Assembly (NCBI GenBank): GCA_017427065.1
Contig: JAFRTL010000005.1
Location: forward strand, 186,001-250,000
Length of the DNA: 64,000 nt
Reading direction: 5' to 3'
DNA from: Bacteroidaceae bacterium
Lineage (GTDB): Bacteria > Bacteroidota > Bacteroidia > Bacteroidales > Bacteroidaceae
The notes under the pieces were generated by a model, which saw only the letters and a program-made list of their open reading frames with translations, did not search any database and was not told where the DNA came from. Positions 45,570-54,960 of the stretch are shown in pieces. Position 1 is the stretch's first letter; the number at the start of each line of letters is the position of its first letter. Made by a program: the position numbers and the translations under genes.

Positions 45570-47927
45570 TTATTTGGTAGCCTTTGCAGTGCGGCGTCCT
45601 CTTCTTGGACTTGCATCCTTGGGTTTCTCACTTTCGTTGCTGATGATTTCCTTGCACTGCTCCAGAGTCAACGTCATGGGGTCGGTTCCTTTGGCTATCT
45701 TATAGTTGTTTCCTTGGTAAGCGATGTATGGACCGAAGCGACCGTTCATGATCTCCAAGCCTGGCTCTTCCTCAAAACTCTTCAGATGCTTCTTGGCATC
45801 TGCTTCCTGCTTCGCCTGAATCAGAGTTATGGCTTCTTCCAAGGTGATTTCCATCGGGTCAATATTCTTTGGAATAGACGTATAAGTAGTATTATAATAA
45901 ATGTAAGGGCCAAAACGTCCTGCACCAACAGATACCTTCTTTCCATCCAACTGACCTAAATCGCGTGGAAGTTTGAACAGTTCAAGTACTTCTTCCAAAG
46001 TAGCAGTTTCTAGCGACATGTTTTTCTTCAACTGGGCAAAGCGAGGCTTCTCTTTATCAGAAGCCAATCCAATCTGGGCTACTGGTCCATAACGTCCGAT
46101 TTTTACAGAAACTGGTCGGCCGCTTACAGGGTCATTGCCTAAGATACGCTCACCGACTTTGTGCTCATTCTTGGTTGAAAGAGCAGCATCGATTTCAGGA
46201 TGGAACTTGTCGTAGAATTGTTTCATGGCATCGGTCCACTCTTCCTTACCTTCAGCGATTTCGTCAAACTGCTTTTCAACACTGGCGGTGAAGTTGTAAC
46301 TCACGATGTCTGGAAAAGCTTCCATCAGATAATCGTTTACCACCATACCTATATCGGTAGGGATCAACTTGCCTTTCTCTGCCCCTGCAATTTCTTTCTT
46401 CGTCACATCGCTGATGCTTGTTTTCTGTAACGTAAGGATATTGTAGCTGCGCTCGACACCAGTTATGTCGCCTTTAACCACATATTCACGTTGCTGGATG
46501 GTAGAGATGATAGGAGCGTAGGTAGAAGGTCTTCCGATACCGAGTTCCTCCAACTTGTGTACCAGTCCTGCTTCAGTATAGCGGATTGGTCGCTGTGTGA
46601 ATTTTTCTGTTGCGGATATAGTCTTTCGTAAGAGTGACTGTCCTACCTTCATAGGGGGCAATGCATTATTTTCTGTTTCTTGAGCATCGATCTCTTCGTC
46701 ATTGGCCGACTCTTTATAAACACGCAGGAAACCATCGAATTTGATGACTTCACCATTGGCAATGAATTTATAGTCATTGCTGCCAATGCTGATGGTCACA
46801 GTGGTCTTCTCTGTTTCTGCTTCTGCCATCTGTGAGGCGATGGTACGCTTCCAAATGAGGTCATAGAGTTTCTTTTCCTGTGCAGTACCTTCTATCTTGG
46901 TATTCTCAATGTAGGTTGGGCGTATGGCTTCGTGAGCCTCCTGAGCTCCTTTGGCCTTTGTCGTAAACTGGCGTGGATGCACGTATGCATCTCCCATGTT
47001 TTCCTTAATGGCTTGCTTGCACGTGTTGATAGCCAGATTAGACAGATTCACGGAATCCGTACGCATATAGGTTATCTTTCCATCTTCATAGAGTTTCTGT
47101 GCCACCATCATGGTCTGTGCCACCGTAAAGTTAAGCTTCCTTGCTGCTTCTTGCTGTAGGGTTGAAGTAGTGAAAGGAGGAGCCGGGTATTTCTTGAAAG
47201 GATGAGTAGCAATATCACTGATAGTAAAGTTTGTGTCCTTGCAACTCTCCAAGAACTTCATGGCCTCTGCTTTCTTGGTAAAACGGGCATCAAGGTCGGC
47301 TTTCAGGTTCACCAGTTCGCCATCGATATTGGGAACTTGGAAAACAGCTGATACCTTGTAGGAAGATTCGGATTTGAAATGCTGAATTTCGCGTTCGCGT
47401 TCTACGATGAGGCGAACGGTTACAGACTGAACACGTCCGGCTGAAAGAGCTGGCTTTACTTTCTTCCACAACAGTGGAGAAAGTTCGAAACCAACGATAC
47501 GGTCGAGTACACGACGCGCTTGCTGAGCATTCACCAAGTTGAGGTCGATGTCACGAGGTTCTTCGATGGCTTTTAAAATGGCATTCTTGGTTATCTCATG
47601 GAAAACGATGCGCTTGGTGTTCTGAGGTTTCAGTTTCAGTACTTCTGCCAGATGCCAGGAAATGGCTTCTCCTTCACGGTCCTCATCGGAAGCCAGCCAG
47701 ATGGTATCTGCCTTAGAGGCTTCTGACTTCAGGCTTGCCACTACGCGTTTCTTATCTTCTGGAACTTCGTAGATGGGTTTAAAGCTATCGGCGATGTCAA
47801 TGCTGAAATCTTTTTTCCTTAAATCACGAATGTGCCCGTAGCTGGGGAGTACTTTGTAGTCTTTACCTAGAAAACGTTCAATGGTCTTTGCCTTGGCAGG
47901 AGACTCAACGATAACCAAATTCTTCAT
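45570..47927 (-). CDS. topA: DNA topoisomerase I
   Basis: A 785-residue type IA topoisomerase that relaxes negative supercoils. The TOPRIM start is VIVESPAKAKTIERFLG, and the active-site Tyr lies in ITYMRTDSVNLS (near residue 290). The C-terminal region has three repeats with the core GRYGPV or GRFGPYI and a Lys/Arg-rich tail, but no zinc-finger cysteines, as is usual in this phylum. It is separate from the barrel-TPR genes upstream, with a TACCTTTG element at 47971-47978. Confidence 0.97.
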   Translation of the reverse strand: MKNLVIVESPAKAKTIERFLGKDYKVLPSYGHIRDLRKKDFSIDIADSFKPIYEVPEDKKRVVASLKSEASKADTIWLASDEDREGEAISWHLAEVLKLKPQNTKRIVFHEITKNAILKAIEEPRDIDLNLVNAQQARRVLDRIVGFELSPLLWKKVKPALSAGRVQSVTVRLIVEREREIQHFKSESSYKVSAVFQVPNIDGELVNLKADLDARFTKKAEAMKFLESCKDTNFTISDIATHPFKKYPAPPFTTSTLQQEAARKLNFTVAQTMMVAQKLYEDGKITYMRTDSVNLSNLAINTCKQAIKENMGDAYVHPRQFTTKAKGAQEAHEAIRPTYIENTKIEGTAQEKKLYDLIWKRTIASQMAEAETEKTTVTISIGSNDYKFIANGEVIKFDGFLRVYKESANDEEIDAQETENNALPPMKVGQSLLRKTISATEKFTQRPIRYTEAGLVHKLEELGIGRPSTYAPIISTIQQREYVVKGDITGVERSYNILTLQKTSISDVTKKEIAGAEKGKLIPTDIGMVVNDYLMEAFPDIVSYNFTASVEKQFDEIAEGKEEWTDAMKQFYDKFHPEIDAALSTKNEHKVGERILGNDPVSGRPVSVKIGRYGPVAQIGLASDKEKPRFAQLKKNMSLETATLEEVLELFKLPRDLGQLDGKKVSVGAGRFGPYIYYNTTYTSIPKNIDPMEITLEEAITLIQAKQEADAKKHLKSFEEEPGLEIMNGRFGPYIAYQGNNYKIAKGTDPMTLTLEQCKEIISNESEKPKDASPRRGRRTAKATK

Positions 47928-47970
47928 GCTCTATTACTCTTTTGTAGTGGCTTGCCACAATAATCGGGCG

Positions 47971-47978
47971 CAAAGGTA
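47971..47978 (-). promoter_or_regulatory. -7 element of topA
   Basis: TACCTTTG on the minus strand, 43 bases before the topA ATG. The -33 region falls in the end of the upstream barrel gene. Confidence 0.5.
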
Positions 47979-47988
47979 ATGGTTTTTT

Positions 47989-49698
47989 TTAGAAACAATA
48001 GCTAATTCCACCCACAAAATTTAATCCTTGTGCTGGAACACCTGCAAAATACTGGTATTTTTGGTTAAAAATATTGTTGATTCGCGCATAGACTGACAAC
48101 TCCTTATAGACTTGATAGCTGGCATTTAAGTAAAGATTACCCACAGCTTTTGGCTTATTAGTGTCTGTTCCCTTACGGGTGATAAACTGGTAACCTAGGG
48201 TAATGGGCAGACCTACCATTGGTCGTGCGGTAACATAGGCATCGCCTTCCAAAACAGGCTTGAAACTTACCAATTTCTCTGCTCGCCAGTTTTCTTTATC
48301 GTACCCCCAACTTCTAAGTACAGCATCCAAATGCAGAGCTACGATTCCTTGGTAGTCATAGTCTACAGCTGCCCCTCCATAGAGGTTGTGTGTATTTGCT
48401 TGAAAGAGGCGGATGCTATAGTTGTTCCAATTCCAACCGCTACTGGACGGAGTACGGTCGTTAGCATCAAGTTCTTCTGTATCTAGAAACTCTGCGGCAA
48501 AGCCAGCATCGTCTTTCAAGGTTTGGAATCCTGCAAAGACATTAATGCCCAATCCTGTACTTGGAGTGCCTTTAACCCCCAGATGGATATTTGCTTGCTC
48601 GTAAGTGTTTATAGGTTGGGCGTAAGGTTTTAGTTGTCCGTAGGGATTCAGTTGTTCCATCCTTCGGAAGTCGGAGGTCAGATTCCCACCCGTTGCATGG
48701 GCATAGAAGAGGTAATGGTCGTCGATATGGTATTCTGCCAGTAAGTCAGGAGCCATGCGGAACTTCTTCTGAACCCCGAAATTATACCCCACATGTGCAC
48801 CCAGATGAAATCTCCATCCATTGTTGTCATAGACATAGTAAGGATTCAGGTCCAGGAAGTGGTTGCCTTTGAACTTCTCTCCATTGTTGTAAGTACCACC
48901 ATAAAAGAAGTTGTCCAATTGAAATCCAATGCCTACCGATTGCTGATTTTCCAAGGGAGCCAAGAAATAACCTTTAGTAACCAGACCAGTTTCGCTCAGT
49001 TTTTCCATATTTACATCATGCCCACGCTTATACATCATCAGATTGCTTTCCACGTTGTAGATAAGCGACTGGTTGTCGTCTGCAGAGCGATAGCCGAAGT
49101 GAAGATCTCCAGAGGTAAGGTTCTGATTGCCTCCCCAGTAATTCTGTATCAAATTGAAATTGGATACACCCAAATGAGCCCCAAGGTCCAGCTTACTGCG
49201 GTCGAATGTATGCGTATAATCCACCCCTGCGCGTGTCTGATAGTAACGAGCACTTTCCCATATATATCCATCCTCATTTGTGCGGTCGCCCTTAGTGCCG
49301 TTGAACAGGGCAGAGAGATTCACCTCGTCCTGCTCAGAAATGGTATAGTGGTAATTGCCCAAGAAGTCGATATTGCCTGGTAATCCTAATCCAAAGCGCA
49401 CATAGCCAGGAAGGGTGACATTAGGCTTATCCACTCCAGCAAGAACGGGCATAATGCTTGAGGGTAAGTTGCTGTAGGCGCTCAGTGCTGTGGCATACTC
49501 AACCTGCTTCTGACTTGATTGCAGTGGTTCCACTTTGGGCAGTACATTGATTTTCTGCGCATCCAGAATGTTGGGCGTGTATTCATTCTCTACCACTACA
49601 GTGCGTGTCAGGGTTGTATCGTTGGGTTGTACCTGTGCCGATGCTCTCCACGGAAGTACCAGCATGACACCTATTATATATATATAAGACTTTCTCAT
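47989..49698 (-). CDS. Outer-membrane beta-barrel protein, TonB-receptor-like but without a plug
   Basis: From ATG 49696-49698 it has 569 residues: a signal peptide (KSYIYIIGVMLVLPWRASA), about 90 residues of linker and an aromatic-rich barrel whose end, LNFVGGISYCF, has the terminal Phe of outer-membrane barrels and resembles the end of TonB-dependent receptors (YARINNIFNQKYQYF). No plug or TonB box is seen. It is 20 bases after the TPR gene and very likely its partner. It could form a pore or export channel; the substrate is unknown. Confidence 0.8.
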   Translation of the reverse strand: MRKSYIYIIGVMLVLPWRASAQVQPNDTTLTRTVVVENEYTPNILDAQKINVLPKVEPLQSSQKQVEYATALSAYSNLPSSIMPVLAGVDKPNVTLPGYVRFGLGLPGNIDFLGNYHYTISEQDEVNLSALFNGTKGDRTNEDGYIWESARYYQTRAGVDYTHTFDRSKLDLGAHLGVSNFNLIQNYWGGNQNLTSGDLHFGYRSADDNQSLIYNVESNLMMYKRGHDVNMEKLSETGLVTKGYFLAPLENQQSVGIGFQLDNFFYGGTYNNGEKFKGNHFLDLNPYYVYDNNGWRFHLGAHVGYNFGVQKKFRMAPDLLAEYHIDDHYLFYAHATGGNLTSDFRRMEQLNPYGQLKPYAQPINTYEQANIHLGVKGTPSTGLGINVFAGFQTLKDDAGFAAEFLDTEELDANDRTPSSSGWNWNNYSIRLFQANTHNLYGGAAVDYDYQGIVALHLDAVLRSWGYDKENWRAEKLVSFKPVLEGDAYVTARPMVGLPITLGYQFITRKGTDTNKPKAVGNLYLNASYQVYKELSVYARINNIFNQKYQYFAGVPAQGLNFVGGISYCF

Positions 49699-49718
49699 AC
49701 TTGCATTGTTTAAAGATA

Positions 49719-52700
49719 TCACTTCAGTTGTTCCAGTCGGTCGTTGATCATTTGTTGTATGTCATCTTCTGCTTGATAGTTTTGTTGAAGACTTAGCAGG
49801 TATTCCCGTGCTTCCAGTTTCTTTCCTGTCTTGGCATACACATCAGAAAGTAGTACGAAACCACGTGCCAGCCAATAGGCATGTGGAGTACTTTGGTCGA
49901 TAAAGTCCAACACTTCCTTTTCTGCAGCAGTATTATTGCCTTCATCAAAAAGTTGCTGTGCCAGCAGGTACTTGGCTTCGGCTCCTTGGGAAGTGCGAGT
50001 ATCTTGTGCCAATAATTGTAAGTCGGACTTTGCTCTGTCTGTTGCTTTCTCTGTCAAATAGGCTTTGGCACGTAGATAACGCGTTTGCGTTTCTATATCT
50101 GGAGTCAGTTTCGGCTCTGCCAGTAGGGTGGTCGCTTGGTTTATTACCTCGACTTGGTCGTTGATTCCTGCAGCACTTCTCACTGCACCATAAAGAGCAT
50201 TTTGCCTGATGGCAGGCGTCGAAGTCTTAGCTAGCAGGTGTTTATAGTCAGCCAATGCCTCAGTATACTGTCCGCGTGTATAGTATATCTGCGCCCTTGC
50301 GTTCAGAGCTTCTTCAGAGAAACTGTTATCGGGATACGCCAACAAAGCGGTTGTATGTTGCAGCACTGCCTCCTCATCACGTTGCTGTTGTGCTATCTGA
50401 CTCAAGTAATGGTGTGCATTGAGGCGATATCCACCTTCTGGATAGGTTTGCAGATAGCGGGTAAGACTGTTCTTCGCGGCAGCTACATCTCCACGCATAA
50501 ATACACGCTCTGCAGCAACATAGGTCAGTGAATCCTGTTCCTCTGGCTGGAAGCTTACGGCATCAGGCAACTGACGAGCCAAAGCAGCAAACTCATCCAC
50601 ACGATCAGTCTCTACATAAAGTGAGCGTAGATCACGCAGTGCCATACGTGCTTCCTCACTTCCTGGATAACGTTCTATCACTTGCTTATAGGCAGTAATG
50701 GCATTGTTGTAGTCATCGCCCTGATAGTAAAGGAGGCCTATCTCTGCAGCAGCCCTGCGGCTAAGAGGACTTTCTGGGAAGCGACTCACCAGCTGCTTGT
50801 AAATAGTGATGGCTTGTGTATTGTTCTCTGCTTCCACGTAAGAGCGACCTTTCTCATACAAGGCATTGACTACGTAAGGAGAGTTGGGGTATTTGCTTTC
50901 TAAATTGTTCAGCAGATTAATCTTCTGTTGGTAGTTTTTTTGCAGACCAGCCACCAATGCCTGTTGGTAAAGTGAGTAGTCGCCTGTTCCGGCATCAAGA
51001 TTCTGGGAACGGTTATAGTAACTAGTGGCCTGCTCAAACTGGCGGCGTTCCATAAAACTGTCGCCAATACGGTTATAGGCATCTGCAAGCAGCGCCTTAT
51101 TATCCTCCTTTTCCAAGTTGACGAATTGGCTAAAATGCTGTTGTGCCTCCCCATAGTTCTTGTTATGGAAGTCGATATAACCGAGGTTATAATGAGCCAA
51201 AGCATAGGTTTCATCGTTTTTGTTCACGGTATTGCTCAGGTAGGCATTATAATCAGTGGCAGCTTGAGGCAACTGTCCCAAGCGGTAGTAAGATTCTCCA
51301 CGCCAATATAATGCCTCTGCTTTGTATGCATTGGCAGTGCTACCTAGTCCAGTAGCAGTGTTGGCCGATTGTGTGAAATAGTCTATCGCCTTCTCAAAGT
51401 CGGTATTAGTAAAAGCCTGCGTACCTAGTTGGAACAGGATGCGTGTCTTCGCTTGCTGAATCCTGCTATTCGGACGCTGGATGCGTTCGATGGATTTCAA
51501 TGCTGCTTCATAGCTGCGCGTACTGGTATAGACATCCACCAGATGACTGCTTACCTGGTCGGCATAACGTGAAGCAGGAAAATCGTTCAAGAACTGTTCG
51601 AAGGCAGTGACTTGTTCGCCAAAAGCAGAATACGATGTTTCGTGAATAGCGAGTGCATAGTTGTAAGCAGCTTGTTCCTTCAGGTCCAGGTCCGCATCAC
51701 TTGCAGCCGCTTGTTGAAATGCCATGCGTGCCCTATTCTTCTCCCCAAGTTGCAGGTAAGCCAGACCGCTGTGTAAGTTGGCATTCTGTGACAGCGCATC
51801 GTCTTCAGTAGTCACCTGACTTAAGATGGCGGGTACCTTACTGAATACGTTGTTACGGAAGAAAGAAAGTCCCAGCATATAAAGAGCATCTCTTCGCGCA
51901 TTTTCTTCAGAAACACCGTTGGCGTAGGTTTCCAATTGTGTCATCGCCTCTGTGAAATTACCTTGCTGATAGGCAGAACTTCCGAGAATGCGGTGCATCT
52001 CTGCTTCCTGCGCACTGCCAGGATAATTGTTCAGGAAGTTATGTGCCAGACTTTCTGCTTCGGCATACTGCCGTTGTTGAAGGTTAATCTCCGCCAAATA
52101 GTAAGGAGCCAGTTGTTGGTACTTTGGATGATGTAGCACCTGTGTAAAGTCCTCCTTGGCACTTTGATATCGACCTTCTGTATAATCGATGTAAGCCAAA
52201 TAGTACGTACAATCGTCAGCATATTTCGGGCTTACGGCCTTCAGCGTTTTCAGCCATGCCCCTGCTTCTTCCAAGTTTCCTGCTTTAAGGTATGTGCGAG
52301 CCAACTGATACGTCATGTCGTTTCGCTCTTCTGTTTCCAACACACTGATGTCGGCTTGATTAAACAGATCTAAAGCTGACTCATAGTCCTCTTCGAAGAA
52401 ATAAGCTGATGCAAGCAAGGCAGTCACCCGGTTGGCATGAGGTGATTCTGGATGATTTTCCAGAAACTCCTGCAAACGCAAGGACCTGTCGGATTTCGCC
52501 ATCTCATAGTCAATACTTGTCAGCATGTACGTGGCTTCCAATCGCTTAGCTTCCGTGTCAGCCCCAAGTCCAGCCTTTGCTGTCTCGTTCAAAAACTGCT
52601 GCAAGGGTACTATCGCTGCCGTGTAAGCCTTTTGCACGAAGAGGATACGACCTTCTTCAAAGAGCTGTTGTGGCTGCATGATCTTATCTGCCACTTGTGC

Positions 52701-52763
52701 CCATGCCGTGTTTGCAAGGCAACCGAATGTGACTAGGAAGATATACTGTTTTAAATGTTTCAT
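49719..52763 (-). CDS. Large periplasmic tetratricopeptide-repeat protein
   Basis: A 1014-residue exported protein: signal peptide (about 1-23, ending AWAQ), then TPR units across nearly the whole length, for example EEDYESALDLFNQAD, NFTEAMTQLETYANG, YRLGQLPQAATDYNAYL, GDDYNNAITAYKQVIERYPGSEEA and RGQYTEALADYKHLL. TPR arrays act as protein scaffolds; in the periplasm they often assist outer-membrane assembly or polysaccharide export. It stands directly before a plugless barrel gene. A TATCTTTG element at 52799-52806 is its likely promoter. Confidence 0.88.
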   Translation of the reverse strand: MKHLKQYIFLVTFGCLANTAWAQVADKIMQPQQLFEEGRILFVQKAYTAAIVPLQQFLNETAKAGLGADTEAKRLEATYMLTSIDYEMAKSDRSLRLQEFLENHPESPHANRVTALLASAYFFEEDYESALDLFNQADISVLETEERNDMTYQLARTYLKAGNLEEAGAWLKTLKAVSPKYADDCTYYLAYIDYTEGRYQSAKEDFTQVLHHPKYQQLAPYYLAEINLQQRQYAEAESLAHNFLNNYPGSAQEAEMHRILGSSAYQQGNFTEAMTQLETYANGVSEENARRDALYMLGLSFFRNNVFSKVPAILSQVTTEDDALSQNANLHSGLAYLQLGEKNRARMAFQQAAASDADLDLKEQAAYNYALAIHETSYSAFGEQVTAFEQFLNDFPASRYADQVSSHLVDVYTSTRSYEAALKSIERIQRPNSRIQQAKTRILFQLGTQAFTNTDFEKAIDYFTQSANTATGLGSTANAYKAEALYWRGESYYRLGQLPQAATDYNAYLSNTVNKNDETYALAHYNLGYIDFHNKNYGEAQQHFSQFVNLEKEDNKALLADAYNRIGDSFMERRQFEQATSYYNRSQNLDAGTGDYSLYQQALVAGLQKNYQQKINLLNNLESKYPNSPYVVNALYEKGRSYVEAENNTQAITIYKQLVSRFPESPLSRRAAAEIGLLYYQGDDYNNAITAYKQVIERYPGSEEARMALRDLRSLYVETDRVDEFAALARQLPDAVSFQPEEQDSLTYVAAERVFMRGDVAAAKNSLTRYLQTYPEGGYRLNAHHYLSQIAQQQRDEEAVLQHTTALLAYPDNSFSEEALNARAQIYYTRGQYTEALADYKHLLAKTSTPAIRQNALYGAVRSAAGINDQVEVINQATTLLAEPKLTPDIETQTRYLRAKAYLTEKATDRAKSDLQLLAQDTRTSQGAEAKYLLAQQLFDEGNNTAAEKEVLDFIDQSTPHAYWLARGFVLLSDVYAKTGKKLEAREYLLSLQQNYQAEDDIQQMINDRLEQLK

Positions 52764-52798
52764 ACGCTAAAATCTATGCCTTATTTCATAACGATAAA

Positions 52799-52806
52799 CA
52801 AAGATA
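52799..52806 (-). promoter_or_regulatory. -7 element of the TPR-barrel operon
   Basis: TATCTTTG on the minus strand, 35 bases before the TPR gene ATG. The -33 box is not clear. Confidence 0.5.
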
Positions 52807-52968
52807 ATTCATTCTATTGAATCTGCGAAACCAATTTCAATTTTTTAGGAATTATTGATAAGAACCTCTTCTTCTGGAAAAACCATTATGCTGTTTTATT
52901 CCTTCAATCTTAACAGGATGTTAATAAATTCACTATCTTCGTCCCCAGAAATCAACATAGACAAGGAT

Positions 52969-53673
52969 ATGAAACTGACAAAACACTGGATATCACCACT
53001 GATAAGGCTGTTTTTCCCACATTATTGCGTCGTTTGTGGAGGTCGTCTCCGTGAAGAGGAGGAGGTACTTTGTGCGGAGTGCTGGCAACGATTTCCCTGT
53101 ACGAATTTTCAGATGCTGAAGGATAATCCTGTGGAACGATTGTTCTGGGGGAAATTTACCCTTGGAAGAGCTACGGCTTTTTGTTACTATTGGCAGGAGG
53201 ATGATTATTCTCGCATTGTACGATTGTTAAAATACGATGGCAGACCAGATGTAGGAATTTCGATGGGTAAAAAGATGGCTGCAGAACTATGGTCATCGGG
53301 ATTCTTCGAGGGGATAGATATGCTGATACCTGTACCGCTGCATGAAAAGCGACAAAAGGAGAGGGGCTACAACCAGAGCGAGCAGCTGGCTTTAGGGGTA
53401 AAGGAAATAACAGGCATACCTCTAAAGACAGATGCAGTGGTAAGGGTAAGGAATACGGAAACACAGACACATAAGACTGCCCAAGAACGCTTTGAGAATA
53501 TGCAAAAGGTGTTTCAGAGGGCTGTTCCCATAGAGTTATTGCAAGGGAAACATGTGTTGCTGATAGACGATGTTCTTACGACCAGTGCCACCTTAACGGC
53601 TTGTGCAGATGCATTGCAGGAAGTGCCTGATCTGACTATCAGTATTCTGGCATTAGCGATGGCAGGACATTAA
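52969..53673 (+). CDS. comF: ComF-family phosphoribosyltransferase-like protein
   Basis: A 234-residue cytoplasmic protein linked to DNA uptake and recombination in transformable bacteria. It has an N-terminal zinc ribbon with Cys20, Cys23, Cys35 and Cys38 and a phosphoribosyltransferase-type loop VLLIDDVLTTSATL near residue 200. ATG 52969 is chosen because it matches the family N-terminus; the frame is open upstream to 52855 but that part is low-quality sequence. No other competence genes are adjacent; dprA is elsewhere in the window. Confidence 0.9.
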   Translation: MKLTKHWISPLIRLFFPHYCVVCGGRLREEEEVLCAECWQRFPCTNFQMLKDNPVERLFWGKFTLGRATAFCYYWQEDDYSRIVRLLKYDGRPDVGISMGKKMAAELWSSGFFEGIDMLIPVPLHEKRQKERGYNQSEQLALGVKEITGIPLKTDAVVRVRNTETQTHKTAQERFENMQKVFQRAVPIELLQGKHVLLIDDVLTTSATLTACADALQEVPDLTISILALAMAGH

Positions 53674-53684
53674 TCTATACACAA

Positions 53685-53712
53685 AAAGGCTTGCTGAACT
53701 CAGCAAGCCTTT
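53685..53712. terminator. Terminator shared by comF and the tRNA-Asn genes
   Basis: A 13-bp stem AAAGGCTTGCTGA and its complement with a tiny loop, 11 bases past the comF stop and 3 bases past the 3' end of tRNA-Asn on the other strand, so it can stop both. Confidence 0.88.
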
Positions 53713-53715
53713 CTG

Positions 53716-53789
53716 CTCTTCTTCTTGGACTTGAACCAAGGACCCTCTGATTAACAGTCAGATGCTCTAACCAACTGAGCTAAAGAAGA
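53716..53789 (-). tRNA. tRNA-Asn (anticodon GTT), copy 1
   Basis: A 74-base cloverleaf on the minus strand: acceptor TCTTCTT/AAGAAGA, anticodon stem TCTGA/TCAGA with loop CTGTTAA (anticodon GTT), T arm CTTGG/CCAAG with TTCAAGT, discriminator G, no encoded CCA. It is identical to copy 2 and only 24 bases downstream of it, so both are made from one transcript. Confidence 0.97.
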
Positions 53790-53813
53790 ATGTTGCATTT
53801 AAGAAAACTCTGG

Positions 53814-53887
53814 CTCTTCTTCTTGGACTTGAACCAAGGACCCTCTGATTAACAGTCAGATGCTCTAACCAACTGAGCTAAAGAAGA
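53814..53887 (-). tRNA. tRNA-Asn (anticodon GTT), copy 2
   Basis: Identical in sequence to copy 1. It is the promoter-proximal copy; the unit length of the tandem duplication is 98 bases. Confidence 0.97.
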
Positions 53888-53916
53888 ATTTTTGTTTTTA
53901 ATTCTTAAATGCGGTG

Positions 53917-53948
53917 CAAAAGTAATAGGATATTTTGAATTATGCAAT
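53917..53948 (-). promoter_or_regulatory. Promoter of the tRNA-Asn pair
   Basis: On the minus strand a TTG (53945-53947), 20 bases, then TACTTTTG (53917-53924). Its upstream box touches the -7 box of the divergent kinase gene. Confidence 0.6.
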
Positions 53949-53955
53949 ATCTTTG
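53948..53955 (+). promoter_or_regulatory. -7 element of the PfkB kinase operon
   Basis: TATCTTTG, 16 bases before the ATG at 53972. It lies inside the longer open frame that begins at 53942, which excludes that earlier start. Confidence 0.6.
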
Positions 53956-53971
53956 CAGAAAAATATTCACT

Positions 53972-54949
53972 ATGGACCGAATTTTGGGACTTGGCAATGC
54001 ACTGACAGATGTTTCTGTGGCATTGAAGGACGACGACATACTGTTAAAAATGGGTCTTCCAAAAGGGGGAATGACGCATATTGATGAGACGACTTTCTCA
54101 CGGATAAATCAGGTGCTCGGTACACTGGACACAACGATAACGCCTGGAGGTTCTGTAGGTAATGCCTGTCGTGCGATGGCACATCTGGGGCTTTCTACAG
54201 GATTCATTGGTAAGGTGGGGTGTGATGCTTTCGGGGAGCGTTATGCACAGAGTCTGACGAGTGTAGGGGTAGAAAATCAATTGATTATCTCTCCGACCTT
54301 GCCATCGGGCGTATGCACTTCTTTCATCTCTGCAGATGGGGAGCGTACTTTTGCCGACCATATGGCTGCTTCCTTGGACTTGAAGGCTGAGGACCTGAAG
54401 GCTGAAATGTTGAAAGGGTATGAGTACATGTTCATAGAGGGTTATCTGGTGCAAAATCACGCGCTCATAGAGCGGGGAGCTCAGATGGCGAAGGAGGCAG
54501 GTATGAAGGTGGTCATGGATTTGGCAAGTTACAACATTATCTTGTCTGACCTTGAATTCTGTCGATACCTGGTGAAGCAGTATGTGGACATTCTTTTTGC
54601 CAACGATGAGGAAGCACGGGCATTGACTGGGAAGAAACCAGAAGAGGCATTGAAGGAACTGGCAGAGATGGTGGAGATGGTTGTGGTGAAAGTGGGCGCT
54701 GAAGGTTCTTGGGTCCAGAAGGGCTCTTACAAGGTACATGCTGATGCCGTGAAAGTGGAGCAAGTAGTAGATACAACAGGTGCAGGCGACCATTTCGCAG
54801 CAGGCTTCCTCTATGGTTTACTTAGGGATGCATCCCTAAAACGCTGTGCAGAGATAGGAGCACTGGTGGCTGCACAGGAAATTCAGGTTGTGGGAACACA
54901 ATTGTCGGATGAACAATGGCTGGATATTAAATTGAGAATTGAAGATTGA
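53972..54949 (+). CDS. PfkB-family carbohydrate/nucleoside kinase
   Basis: A 325-residue ribokinase-like enzyme from ATG 53972. Substrate region GGSVGNACRAMAHLG, FANDEEARALTG and the PfkB signature DTTGAGDHFAAGFLYG with the catalytic Asp are clear. It most resembles bacterial adenosine-kinase-like members (MDRILGLGNALTDV), but ribose or other sugars cannot be excluded. Its last codons (KLRIED) are encoded by AATTGA-type repeat DNA that continues into the spacer before the S41 gene, 11 bases on. Confidence 0.92.
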   Translation: MDRILGLGNALTDVSVALKDDDILLKMGLPKGGMTHIDETTFSRINQVLGTLDTTITPGGSVGNACRAMAHLGLSTGFIGKVGCDAFGERYAQSLTSVGVENQLIISPTLPSGVCTSFISADGERTFADHMAASLDLKAEDLKAEMLKGYEYMFIEGYLVQNHALIERGAQMAKEAGMKVVMDLASYNIILSDLEFCRYLVKQYVDILFANDEEARALTGKKPEEALKELAEMVEMVVVKVGAEGSWVQKGSYKVHADAVKVEQVVDTTGAGDHFAAGFLYGLLRDASLKRCAEIGALVAAQEIQVVGTQLSDEQWLDIKLRIED

Positions 54950-54960
54950 GAATTAATAAT

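Noticed and set aside
54098-54793. A 231-codon open frame opposite the PfkB kinase
   Set aside because: Its translation is rich in Cys, His and Leu without any family pattern, and the kinase on the other strand has clear motifs.
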